Shown piece after piece: positions 16,700 through 26,100 of a DNA stretch of 64,000 nt. The position numbers and the translations under genes are program-made. The notes beneath the pieces were generated by a model. That model made no database searches and had not been told where the DNA came from. It saw only the letters and a list, made by a program, of their open reading frames with translations. The stretch comes from Pullichristensenella sp002068815 (GTDB lineage: Bacteria > Bacillota > Clostridia > Christensenellales > Aristaeellaceae), in assembly GCA_040772885.1 (NCBI GenBank), contig JAXGXF010000007.1:1-64000 (forward strand), read 5' to 3'. How positions within the stretch are numbered: the stretch's first letter is position 1; each line of letters starts with the position of its first letter.

Positions 16700-18250
16700 A
16701 TGAAGCGATGGATCGTTGCGCTTGCGGTGGCGGTCGCGCTGTTCGCGGGGGCGGTTTTGGCGGTGGCGTCGGCGGAAGACCCGGCCCCGCCCGACCCGCC
16801 CGCGCCCCCGGAGGACCCGATCGATGAGACCGGCGATCCGGAGGAGACGTGGACGCTGACCATCCACTACGCGCTTGCGGAAGGGGGCGAGGCCGCTCCC
16901 GACTATGTACAGGGCGGCCTCGCGGAGGGCGATTCGTACAGGGTCGTCTCCCCCGCGATCGAGGGGTTGAAGCCGGACCCGGAGACCGTCGAGGGGACGA
17001 TGCCGGGCGAGGACGTCGAGATCGACGTCGTCTACCGCGCCGCCGCGCCGGCGGAGACGTGGACGCTGACCATTCACTACGTGCTTGCGGAAGGGGGCGA
17101 GGCGGCTCCCGACTATGTGCGGACGGGCCTCTCCGAGGGCGAAGCGTACGAGGTCGCGTCGCCCGCCGTCGAGGGAAAATCGCCCGATGCGGCGACCGTC
17201 TCCGGGACGATGCCCGGCGCGAACGTCGAGGTCACGGTCGTCTACCGGACCCCGCCCGCGCAGACGTGGACGCTCACCATTCACTACGCGTTTGAAGAGG
17301 GGGGCGAGGCGGCGCCGGACTACGTGCGGACGGGCCTCTCCGAGGGCGAAGCGTACGAGGTCGCGTCGCCCGCCGTCGAGGGAAAATCGCCCGATCCGGC
17401 GACCGTCTCCGGGACGATGCCCGGCGCGAACGTCGAGGTCACGGTCGTCTACCGGACCCCGTCCGCGGAGGGCTGGACGCTTCGCATACGCTATCTGCTC
17501 GAGGACGGCAGCGAGGCCGCGCCGGACTACGTGCGGACCGGGATGAAGGCCGGGGACGCCTACGAGGTCGCCTCGCCGAGCGTCCGGTTCATGGCGGCGG
17601 ACAAGCCCGTCGTCAGCGGCACGATGGGCGAGGGGGACGCGACGATCGTCGTCACATACAAGATCGGCGGCGGCGGATTCGGCGGCTTCTCCGGCTACGG
17701 CGGCTACGGCGGGGGCATGGGCGCCGCCGGGGAGATGGAGGACATGGGCTTTACGGTGACGCCCGGCGAGGCGTTCACGAGCATACATACGAGCGGCGAC
17801 AAGGACGCTTCGTTGTACGGAACCGTGCCGCTCGAAGCGGAAGATGCGCCGATGACCACGCTGACGCTCGGCGGCGAGGCGCTGGATATCGCGCTGACCG
17901 CCGGCGGAGGCGCGGCGGAGTTCACCGCGGAGATCGATTCCGGCGTGCTGACCCTGCGGGGCGCGGGCGGCACTTGGAGCATCGGCGGGGGCGCGCTCAA
18001 GACGCTTCGACAGAGCGGCATCGACGCCGTCGTGCTCGTCGGCGGCGGGCGCGCGGCGACCCTTCCGACGGTGGGGTTTGCGTCCGGGTACGACTACGAC
18101 CGGCTGCGCGCCTCGGGGCTGCCCTCGTCGGCGTTTCGGTACGCGGTCGAGCTGTCCTCCGAAAGCGTATCGTTTACAGCCGGCGGAGAGACCTATGCGC
18201 TCCCCGGGGGCGGCGTGCGCTTCGAGACGCCCATGGAGGTGGAGCCATGA
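16700..18250 (+). CDS. Secreted protein with four MucBP-like repeats and Gly-rich linker
   Basis: This 516-residue protein has a signal peptide (about 1-25), a Pro/Asp/Glu-rich linker, then four tandem repeats of about 70 residues starting near 51, 121, 190 and 259. Each opens with 'WTLTIHY' (or 'WTLRIRY') and contains 'EAAPDYV', 'VEGTMPG'-like and 'VVYR' segments, as in MucBP (mucin-binding) domains. A Gly/Tyr-rich stretch follows (about 330-350), then a beta-rich C-terminal domain of about 165 residues that I do not recognise. No LPXTG motif or C-terminal anchor is present. Repeats 2 and 3 are nearly identical at DNA level. It sits between the two lipoyl-like paralogues, and its stop overlaps the next start (ATGA), so it is part of the same expression unit. 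Confidence 0.82.
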   Translation: MKRWIVALAVAVALFAGAVLAVASAEDPAPPDPPAPPEDPIDETGDPEETWTLTIHYALAEGGEAAPDYVQGGLAEGDSYRVVSPAIEGLKPDPETVEGTMPGEDVEIDVVYRAAAPAETWTLTIHYVLAEGGEAAPDYVRTGLSEGEAYEVASPAVEGKSPDAATVSGTMPGANVEVTVVYRTPPAQTWTLTIHYAFEEGGEAAPDYVRTGLSEGEAYEVASPAVEGKSPDPATVSGTMPGANVEVTVVYRTPSAEGWTLRIRYLLEDGSEAAPDYVRTGMKAGDAYEVASPSVRFMAADKPVVSGTMGEGDATIVVTYKIGGGGFGGFSGYGGYGGGMGAAGEMEDMGFTVTPGEAFTSIHTSGDKDASLYGTVPLEAEDAPMTTLTLGGEALDIALTAGGGAAEFTAEIDSGVLTLRGAGGTWSIGGGALKTLRQSGIDAVVLVGGGRAATLPTVGFASGYDYDRLRASGLPSSAFRYAVELSSESVSFTAGGETYALPGGGVRFETPMEVEP

Positions 18251-19293
18251 AGAGGGCATGGACGGCGCTGCTCGCGCTCGCGCTCCTGACCGCGCCCGCG
18301 TCGGCGGAGGCGAAGTTCGAGGGAACCGTCGTCGCCGGGGAGGCGTTCGCGGTGTGGGCGGAGTACGGCGGCAGGGTGTCGGAGGTCTCCGCGGAGGCGG
18401 GCGACCTGGTTTCGGTCGGGGAGGCGCTTATGGCGCTCGAGACGACGAAGGTATTCGCGACGCGCGACGGAACCGTCGCGAAGGTGTTCGCGGAGGCGGG
18501 CGAGGACGCAACGGAGGCGACGGAGGACTACGGAAGCGCGATCGCGGTGGCGCCGGTGAATAAATATACAATCTACATGACGGTCGACGGCGCGTACGAC
18601 AGCGCGACGACGAAGCGCATTCAGATGGGTGAGACTCTGTACCTCAAGTGCACGAAGAACGGCACGCACCGCGGCGTCGGGATCGTGACCGAGGTGGACA
18701 ACGACGAGTACACGATCCTGTGCACCGGCGGCAGCTTCTCAAACGGCGAGACGATCTACGCCTACCGCGATTCGGCGTATGCGAGCAGGCAGAGGGTCGG
18801 CGAGGGCACGGTCATCGCGACGGATGTCGACCTATACGCGGCGGACGGCACGGTCGTAAAGTGCCACGTCGCGGACGGGGACGAAGTCGAGCGCGGCCAG
18901 CTCCTGATGGAGGTCGCGGGCGGCGCGCCGACGGACGAGGGCTGGAACGGCGGCCGCGTCGGGGCGGAGACCGGGGGCATCGTGCTCTGCGTGCTCGCCT
19001 CCGCGGGCGACAGCGTCTCGCAGGGCCAAGCCGTGGCGACGCTCTGCCGCGCGGACGGGCTCGAAATCGCGTTCGCCGTGCCCGAGGCGGAGCTCTCGGA
19101 GGTCCAGGAGGGCGCGCGCGCGACGGTCGAGCTCCCGGGCACGCACGAGGCGTACGAGGGCACCGTCGAGCGGATGCTGTACAGTGCCGAGGAAGGCGAG
19201 GCGGCGTATATGGCCTACGTGCGGCTTACCGCCGGGGCGGAAACGCTCGCGATCGGACGGAACGTCACCGTGCGCGTCGGGGACCCGCAATAG
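18247..19293 (+). CDS. Secreted protein with lipoyl/biotinyl-like (HlyD-type) domain, paralogue 2
   Basis: This 348-residue paralogue of the protein encoded at 15515-16687 shares its architecture: signal peptide (about 1-22, SAEA cut), barrel-sandwich domain with 'LETTKVFATRDGTV' (64-77; Lys68 at the lipoyl-lysine position), a middle domain with 'GETLYLKCTKNGTHRGVGIVTEV' matching the partner's 'GEAVSLKCYSDGDHTGVGFVSAV', and a C-terminal adaptor-type barrel. It has no transmembrane anchor after the signal peptide. The ATG overlaps the preceding stop by 4 nt, with GGAGGTGGAG upstream. It is the last gene of the operon and is followed by the hairpin at 19305-19334. Confidence 0.82.
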   Translation: MKRAWTALLALALLTAPASAEAKFEGTVVAGEAFAVWAEYGGRVSEVSAEAGDLVSVGEALMALETTKVFATRDGTVAKVFAEAGEDATEATEDYGSAIAVAPVNKYTIYMTVDGAYDSATTKRIQMGETLYLKCTKNGTHRGVGIVTEVDNDEYTILCTGGSFSNGETIYAYRDSAYASRQRVGEGTVIATDVDLYAADGTVVKCHVADGDEVERGQLLMEVAGGAPTDEGWNGGRVGAETGGIVLCVLASAGDSVSQGQAVATLCRADGLEIAFAVPEAELSEVQEGARATVELPGTHEAYEGTVERMLYSAEEGEAAYMAYVRLTAGAETLAIGRNVTVRVGDPQ

Positions 19294-19304
19294 AGCGCCA
19301 TGTT

Positions 19305-19334
19305 CGAAGCGCGCCCCTCTTGGGGCGCGCTTCG
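19305..19334. terminator. Strong GC-rich hairpin ending the eight-gene operon
   Basis: A perfect 13-bp stem, CGAAGCGCGCCCC (19305-19317) with GGGGCGCGCTTCG (19322-19334), has a TCTT loop. It lies between convergent genes and may serve both strands. No long U-tract follows. Confidence 0.7.
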
Positions 19335-19356
19335 CGCATCCTTCCGTCGCTGCCCC

Positions 19357-20190
19357 CTATGCGCGCCCGCGCTTCAGAATCGGATAATCCCCGCTGTCGA
19401 GGCCCGTGCAGCCGATGTGCGGCGTGTCCGGGGAGCTGTTTTTGCCGTGCCAATCCGAGCTGCCGGTGACAAGCAGCCCCCGGGAGACCGCCATGCGCCG
19501 GTATTTTCCGCGCTCCACCGGCAAATGGCTCGGGTGGTAGACCTCGAGCCCCTCGACGCCCGCGTCGATCAGATTCAGGACGACATCGTCGTCGCCGATG
19601 CTCTTCGGGTGCGCGACGACCGGTATCCCGCCGGCCGCCCGGATGATGTCGATCGCGTCGTAGGCGGTCGTCGTCTCGGTCTCGATGAATTCCGCGCCGG
19701 TGGGCAGGAAGAAGCGGCGGAACAGCTCGCGCAGGCTCATGTCCAAAGCGGCCGCGCCGTCCCTCTCCATCGCGTCGGCGACGTGCACGCCCGAGAGCCG
19801 CGGCTGGTCGGGATGCAGCTCGAGCACCCGCTCCCAGTCGTACGAAATGACGCCCAGCTCCCGCGCGCGCTCGAAGTTGACCCGGGTGTTCTCGGTCTTT
19901 TCGGCGGAAATCCGCGCGATGAACGCGCCGAGCGCGGGGTTCGCGATGTCGATGCAGTACCCCAGCATGTGCAGAAGCCGCCGGTTGCAGACGGTGGAAA
20001 TCTCGATCGCCGGGATCAGCGACACCGAGGGGTGGGGGAGGCGTTTCAGCGCCTCCGCAACGCCCCGGACGGAGTCGTGGTCGGCGATCGCGATCGCGCG
20101 GATACCGCGCGCCGCCGCAAGCTCGATCAACTCGCCCGGCGCGTCGGTGCCGTCCGAAAACGTCGAGTGGATGTGCAGATCGGCATACAT
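19357..20190 (-). CDS. PHP-domain phosphoesterase (RNase AM/YciV-like)
   Basis: This 277-residue PHP protein has all four metal-binding motifs: 'DLHIHSTFSDG' (4-14), 'IADHDSVRG', 'IPAIEIS' and 'VVAHPK' followed by 'GSSDWHG'. Proteins of this subfamily hydrolyse nucleoside 3',5'-bisphosphates or short RNA 5' ends (YciV/RnmA, TrpH); the substrate here is not determined. GGGGGAG precedes the ATG. The gene follows a small secreted-protein gene on the same strand but is separated from it by a terminator-like hairpin, and it faces the two-component operon. Confidence 0.9.
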   Translation of the reverse strand: MYADLHIHSTFSDGTDAPGELIELAAARGIRAIAIADHDSVRGVAEALKRLPHPSVSLIPAIEISTVCNRRLLHMLGYCIDIANPALGAFIARISAEKTENTRVNFERARELGVISYDWERVLELHPDQPRLSGVHVADAMERDGAAALDMSLRELFRRFFLPTGAEFIETETTTAYDAIDIIRAAGGIPVVAHPKSIGDDDVVLNLIDAGVEGLEVYHPSHLPVERGKYRRMAVSRGLLVTGSSDWHGKNSSPDTPHIGCTGLDSGDYPILKRGRA

Positions 20191-20211
20191 TCAAACTCCC
20201 CCTTTCAACGA

Positions 20212-20248
20212 AGAACCGGGCGGAGACGCTTCATCCCCGTCCGGCTCT
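20212..20248 (-). terminator. Hairpin between the small secreted-protein gene and the PHP gene
   Basis: AGAACCGGGCGGAG (20212-20225) and CCCCGTCCGGCTCT (20235-20248) pair over 14 positions, with one mismatch and two G-U pairs on the minus-strand RNA, followed by TTCGTTG. It is a probable terminator or attenuator. Confidence 0.5.
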
Positions 20249-20259
20249 GTTGTCCTGGC

Positions 20260-20643
20260 CTATTCCTTCGCGACCGCCGCGTACAGGCCCCTGCCCGCGA
20301 TGGCGGCCGTCCAGTGCGGCCTCGCGATTCCGTCCGCCGACGGGCCCTCGCCGTGCGCCGCGGGCAGCAGGCTCGCCTCGCCCTCGGCGAGCACGGGCGG
20401 CTCCTCCGCGGGCGCCTCGGCCGGTTCCTCCGCAGGCACCTCCGCAGGTGCCTCGGTCGGCGCTTCGGGATCGCCCGCGGGTTCGGGCGGGATCGTCGGC
20501 TCCTCGGGGGTCTCGTCCTCCGGGATCGGGGTCTCCGCCGCGCTTTCCGGCGCGGCCGTGGGCTCGAAGCCCCCTTCGGCCGCGGCAAACTGCGTCAAAA
20601 GCAGGCAAAGGATCAACAAAATCGCCAGACACTTCCTCTTCAC
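20260..20643 (-). CDS. Small secreted Pro/Glu-rich protein of unknown function
   Basis: The product is about 127 residues: a signal peptide ('KRKCLAILLILCLLLTQFAAAEG'-type), then a Pro/Glu/Ala repeat region (PEDETPEEPTIPPEPAG and APAEVPAEEPAEAPAEEPP) and a 30-residue C-terminal tail. The GTG at 20643 was preferred to the ATG at 20667 because AAGGGGG lies 8 nt before the GTG and nothing suitable precedes the ATG. Its composition resembles wall-spanning linkers, but no anchor or folded domain is visible. Function is unknown. Confidence 0.65.
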   Translation of the reverse strand: MKRKCLAILLILCLLLTQFAAAEGGFEPTAAPESAAETPIPEDETPEEPTIPPEPAGDPEAPTEAPAEVPAEEPAEAPAEEPPVLAEGEASLLPAAHGEGPSADGIARPHWTAAIAGRGLYAAVAKE

Positions 20644-20910
20644 GGGCTGCGCCCCCTTCATGTTCATGCCGTCGTCGTCGCGCTGCCGGTTGGAGTCCGG
20701 TAATCGCCTCTATGTATCTGTTTGTCGCTGTATAGACATGGAATTGACCGTATTTTTTCACCATTATAAACCCTTCGCCCCGATAAATCAACCTTCCCGG
20801 GCGGTGAAATTTTCCACAAGCCACCTCCGCGGCGCGGACGGAGCGCCGCACCGGGTCCCTCCATTGTATGAAGGCGGGGCGGAATGCCGCCCGCCCCCGG
20901 TGCCAAAATA

Positions 20911-20937
20911 GGCGGCGGCGGGAATGCCGCCGCCGCC
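20911..20937 (-). terminator. Terminator of the giant Big_2 protein gene
   Basis: The 11-bp stem GGCGGCGGCGG (20911-20921) with CCGCCGCCGCC (20927-20937) has a 5-nt loop. On the minus strand it is followed by TATTTTGG, a reasonable U-rich tail, 13 nt after the TAG at 20950. Confidence 0.8.
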
Positions 20938-20949
20938 GAGGGAGAAGCT

Positions 20950-21893
20950 CTATCCCGATGCCTTTGTGTTGGGGTTCGACACGCTCACGACGCAGGTCGC
21001 GGTCTTGCCGTTGTACGCCGCCGTGGCCGTGATCGTCGCCTCGCCGGGCTTGTTTGCCACGACCACCCCGTTTTCCACCGTCGCGACCGTCGGGTCGCTG
21101 CTCACCCACGCCACCTCTTTGTGCGTCGGGCTCGACGGGCTGAATACGGGCTTCAGCGTGAGGGCCTGCCCCGGCGCAAGGCTCGCGCTCTTTGCGGACA
21201 GGCTCATGGAACTCAACCCCGTGATCACCGCCACGGTAAATCTCTTGTACTTCGTCTTGTCGTGGTTGGACGTCGCCGTGATCGTCACCGTGCCGAGCTT
21301 GACGCCGGTCACGACGCCGGTCTGCGAGACCGTCGCGACCTTGTAATTCGACGTCGACCACATGAACTCCTGCAGCGCGTCCGCAGGCAGCGCCGACGCG
21401 GTCAGCTGCACCTTGCCCTTGAGCTCGACCTCGCCCTTGCCGGTGATTTCGACGCTTTCCGTCGCCATCACGACCTTGATCGCGCAGGTCGCCGCCTTCC
21501 CGTTGTGCGTCTTCGCGGTGATCACGGCGTCGCCGAGCGAAACCGCGGTCACGACCCCGTTCGCGACGGTCGCGACACCTTCGTTGCTGCTGGTCCAGGT
21601 GACCTCCTTGTGCGCGGCGTTCCACGGGCTGACGGCCGCCGTCAGCGTTTTCATTTCCTCCGGCTTCATCACGAGCCGCGTCGAGGACAGCCGAACGCCG
21701 CTCGCGCCGGTGATCACCGCCACGGTAAATCTGTTGTACTTCGTCTTGTCGTGGTTGGACGTCGCCGTGATCGTCACCGTGCCGAGCTTGACGCCGGTCA
21801 CGACGCCGGTCTGCGAGACCGTCGCGACCTTGTAATTCGACGTCGACCACATGAACTCCTGCAGCGCGTCCGCAGGCGCCGACGCGGTCAGCG
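20950..21893 (-). CDS. C-terminal part of the giant Big_2 surface protein, displaced by a frameshift
   Basis: This segment continues the 21888-27767 reading frame in a different phase. Just after residues 'ELKGK' of the upstream frame, this frame resumes with 'LTASAPADALQEFMWSTSNYK', matching the other repeats except for one missing residue. It contains the end of one Big_2 unit, a complete pair, and a last diverged Big_2 domain ('GLSSMSLSAKSASLAPGQAL'), ending 'SNPNTKASG' at TAG 20950. It has no start codon or ribosome binding site of its own, so it is not an independent gene. It is either a real C-terminus (if the 4-base shortfall at 21876-21893 is an assembly error) or a truncated remnant. 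Confidence 0.7.
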
Positions 21894-23172
21894 CACCTTG
21901 CCCTTGAGCTCGACCTCGCCCTTGCCGGTGATTTCGACGCTTTCCGTCGCCATCACGACCTTGATCGCGCAGGTCGCCGCCTTCCCGTTGTGCGTCTTCG
22001 CGGTGATCACGGCGTCGCCGAGCGAAACCGCGGTCACGACCCTGTTCGCGACGGTCGCGACACCTTCGTTGCTGCTGGTCCAGGTGACCTCCTTGTGCGC
22101 GGCGTTCCACGGGCTGACGGCCGCCGTCAGCGTTTTCATTTCCTCCGGCTTCATCACGAGCCGCGTCGAGGACAGCCGAACGCCGCTCGCGCCGGTGATC
22201 ACCGCCACGGTAAATCTGTTGTACTTCGTCTTGTCGTGGTTGGACGTCGCCGTGATCGTCACCGTGCCGAGCTTCACGCCGGTCACGACGCCGGTCTGCG
22301 AGACCGTCGCGACCTTGTAATTCGACGTCGACCACGTGAACTCCTGCAGCGCGTCCGCAGGCAGCGCCGACGCGGTCAGCTGCACCTTGCCCTTGAGCTC
22401 GACCTCGCCCTTGCCGGTGATTTCGACGCTTTCCGTCGCCATCACGACCTTGATCGCGCAGGTCGCCGCCTTCCCGTTGTGCGTCTTCGCGGTGATCACG
22501 GCGTCGCCGAGCGCGACCGCGGTCACGACGCCGTTCGCGACGGTCGCGACACCTTCGTTGCTGCTGGTCCAGGTGACCTCCTTGTGCGCGGCGTTCCACG
22601 GGCTGACGGCCGCCGTCAGCGTTTTCATTTCCTCCGGCTTCATCACGAGCCGCGTCGAGGACAGCCGAACGCCGCTCGCGCCGGTGATCACCGCCACGGT
22701 AAATCTGTTGTACTTCGTCTTGTCGTGGTTGGACGTCGCCGTGATCGTCACCGTGCCGAGCTTCACGCCGGTCACGACGCCGGTCTGCGAGACCGTCGCG
22801 ACCTTGTAATTCGACGTCGACCACGTGAACTCCTGCAGCGCGTCCGCAGGCAGCGCCGACGCGGTCAGCTGCACCTTGCCCTTGAGCTCGACCTCGCCCT
22901 TGCCGGTGATTTCGACGCTTTCCGTCGCCATCACGACCTTGATCGCGCAGGTCGCCGCCTTCCCGTTGTGCGTCTTCGCGGTGATCACGGCGTCGCCGAG
23001 CGCGACCGCGGTCACGACGCCGTTCGCGACGGTCGCGACACCTTCGTTGCTGCTGGTCCAGGTGACCTCCTTGTGCGCGGCGTTCCACGGGCTGACGGCC
23101 GCCGTCAGCGTTTTCATTTCCTCCGGCTTCATCACGAGCCGCGCAGAGGAGAGCCGGACGCCGCTCGCGCCG
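21221..23172 (-). repeat. Four tandem 489-bp repeats (one unit 485 bp) encoding Big_2 pairs
   Basis: The motif GTGATCACCGCCACGGTAAA recurs at 21221, 21710, 22195, 22684 and (with the same start) 23173. Spacings are 489, 485, 489 and 489 bp. Each 489-bp unit encodes 163 residues, that is two Big_2 domains. The units are almost identical by eye. The 485-bp unit lacks AGC near 21876 and one T near 21892 relative to its siblings, which shifts the frame. Confidence 0.95.
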
Positions 23173-26100
23173 GTGATCACCGCCACGGTAAACGTCATAA
23201 ACCTGCCGCTTCCGTCCTTCGCCGTCGCCTTGATCGTCGCCGAGCCGAGCTTCACGCCGGTCACGAGGCCGGTCTGCGAGACCGTCGCGACCTTATAATT
23301 TGAGGTCGCCCACGTGAAGTCCTGCCGCGCGCCCTCCGGCAGCGCCGACGCGGTCAGCTGCACCTTGCCCTTGGGCACGACCTCGCTCTGGCCGGCGATC
23401 GCAATGCTCTGCGCGGGCGGATACACCCTGACGGCGCAGGTTGCAATCAGGCCGTTGTGCGCCTTCGCGGTAATCACGGCCTCGCCCGGCGCGACCGCGG
23501 TCACGACGCCGTTTGCGACCGTCGCGACGCCGGTACTGCTGCTCGTCCATTCGACGCCCGTGTACTTGGGCTTTGACGGCGAGAGCGCCGCCTTCAGCGC
23601 GGCGGTTTGCGAGGTCGTCAGCGCGAGCTGCGCCGCGGACAGCTTGATGCCGGTCACGCCCTGGTAGACCGTCACGGTGGCGGAGTCCTTCACGCCGCTT
23701 CCGTCCTTCGCCGTCGCGGTGATGACCGCCTTGCCCGCCTTGACGCCGGTCACGAGCCCGTTTGCGTCCACCTTCGCGATCCTTGTGTCGCTCGACGACC
23801 AGCGCAGATCGGGATAGTGCGCGTCCGACACGCTCGCCTCGAGCTTCAATGTCTTTCCGATCTCCACCTCGGCGGTATCCGGCAGCACGCTGATGCTGCT
23901 CACGGGCACCGTCACGGATACGGGGATGACCTTCGTCACGCCGTTGCGCGCGGTGATGCGCAGCGTCGTCTCGCCCGGGTTGAGGCCGGTGACTTCGCCG
24001 TATACCGACACCCGCGCGTAATAGTCGTGGCCGATCGCCCATTCCAGATAGGCCGCGCCGGGAAGCGCGGACGCCTTGACGGCGACCGTGCGCCCCACGA
24101 ACACATGCACGCTCGGCGGGCACGAGATGCCCGTCACCGGCCGGACGAACGCGAGATCGACGCTGTCGCTCATCCCGGTTCCGTCCTTCGCGGTGGCCGT
24201 GATCTTTGCGACGCCGGCCGCCACGCCGGTCACGAGCCCGTTTGCGTCCACCGTCGCGATCTTCGTGTTGCTGGATTTCCAGTCGAATTGCTGCAGAGCG
24301 TTCAGCGGGTACGCCTTCGCGGAGAGCTGGACCTTGCCGCCCACGTCGTACTCGCGGGGCGTGAAGACGGGGTCCAACTTCACAAACGACGTCGGGCGCC
24401 CGACGGTCACCGTGCAGCTGGCGGCCTTTCCGTTCAGCGTGGTCGCGGTGATCGTGGCGGTGCCGACGCCCATCGCGTCCACGGTGCCGTTCGACATCAC
24501 GGTGGCGATCTCCGGGTTCGACGAGCGCCAGACGACGTCCAGCGGCTTCGCGTCCTTGGGGCTTATGGTCGCGGCGAGCTTCGCCGTGCCGTTGACGAGC
24601 AGCGAGAGCGACTTCGGAATCGACACGGAGGTCGGGGTCTTGCTGACGTACAGCTTCATCGACCTTCCGAAGCCCGAATACGAGACGATGACCTCCGCGG
24701 TGCCGGCCTTCGAGCCCGCCTTTACCGTGGCGGTGCCGTCGCCGTTGTTCATGACGGAGATGAGCGAGGGCGACCGGTTGTCCCAGAAGACGCTGTCTTT
24801 TTGTTGGACCAGCGAGTCCGGCCCCGCCACGAGCGTTATCGTCTCCCCGAATCCCAGATATGCGGTCTTCCCGTCCTTGATCGAGATCGTGGGATGGCGC
24901 GGCACGGCGGGGTCGTCCACCGGCTCGGCTCCGAAGAGCGCGTAGGCCTCGACCCAGCCGTCCTCGTCTGCGCAGATGCTCTTGACTTCGCTGTACCCGA
25001 ACGACGTACGGTCGCGATACCAGCGCACCGTGCCGTTCTCGCCGTAGACGATCCAGCCGTTGAACACCAGGCCCTCGGGCGGCGTGACCTCCGGGAGCGG
25101 GATCAGGTCGGAGTCGAGCGAGGACGCCGTGCGCGTGGTCAGGCGCTTGTTGAAGCGGCCGTAGAAGATGACGTCGATCTGGTGCTCGCCGTAGTAGATG
25201 CTCCCCTCATACCATGCGTAGAGCGGTATGACGGACCCGTACATGAACCCGTATTTCGACAGGAACGGCGAGAGCGTGTTGAACGTGATCTTGCTGCCCG
25301 CCTTGATGATCTGCATGTCCTCCTCGTGCCAGAGCACCCAGTACTTGAACTTCAGCGTGGTGTTGCTCAGCGGCGGCGGCGTGGGCGCGATCACGGTCTT
25401 GCCGTACTCGAGCGTCAGCGTCTTTTCGTAGCCGGTCACGGCGAAGAGGTCGTCGTTGAACACGAGCTTCTTGACGATCGGCGCGTTCTGCTCGCCGCGC
25501 GACACGCCGTCGAACGTGAACTTGGGCGTCAGAACGAGGCGCGCGTAGTTGTTCGAGTCGAATTTGACGTATTTCGCCATCTGCGAATAAGCGGCGGCAT
25601 TCGTGTTCGCGGGCAGCGCCTTTACGCCGCTCGCCGTATACCAGCCCAGGAACAGGTAGCCGCCCCTCGCAAGCTGCCCGCCGATCTTCTCCAGGCCCCA
25701 GAACGTGCGGGCGTCCGTGTCGCTCTGCGCCAGCCGGACGCTGTCGTGGAAGCGCCCGAGGTAGTTCCCGCTGCCGTCCTCGAAATAGAGCCAGTCGCCG
25801 CCGTCGAGCACGACGTCGATCGTCTTTTCCTCGAAGTAGCCGGTCGGCACCTGCTCCGCGGTGGGTGCGTAGAAGTAGATTTGGATCGTCGGAAGGCCGT
25901 AGTAGTTCCGCACGCCGGCGATCGAAACGAGGTCCAGAAGCTCCTGATAGGTCATCGAGGTCTTACTCGCGGGGACGCGCTGTTCCCGGAGGCAGGGCGT
26001 GCCGTCGTCCGAAAGCGTATAGATGACCATCCAGTCCTCCCGCGACCCGGCGGGGAAGTTCACGCTGCCGCCGGGGGTCACGCGCTTTGCGTAGAGCTCC

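Noticed and set aside
21221..23172. Possible CRISPR array
   Set aside because: The repeat unit is 489 bp, lies inside a coding frame and has no spacers. It is a protein-domain tandem duplication.
20884..23303. Several near-identical 157-codon plus-strand frames and longer Arg-rich ones in the Big_2 region
   Set aside because: They are shadows of the 489-bp repeats on the minus strand, and the repetition in DNA explains their similarity.
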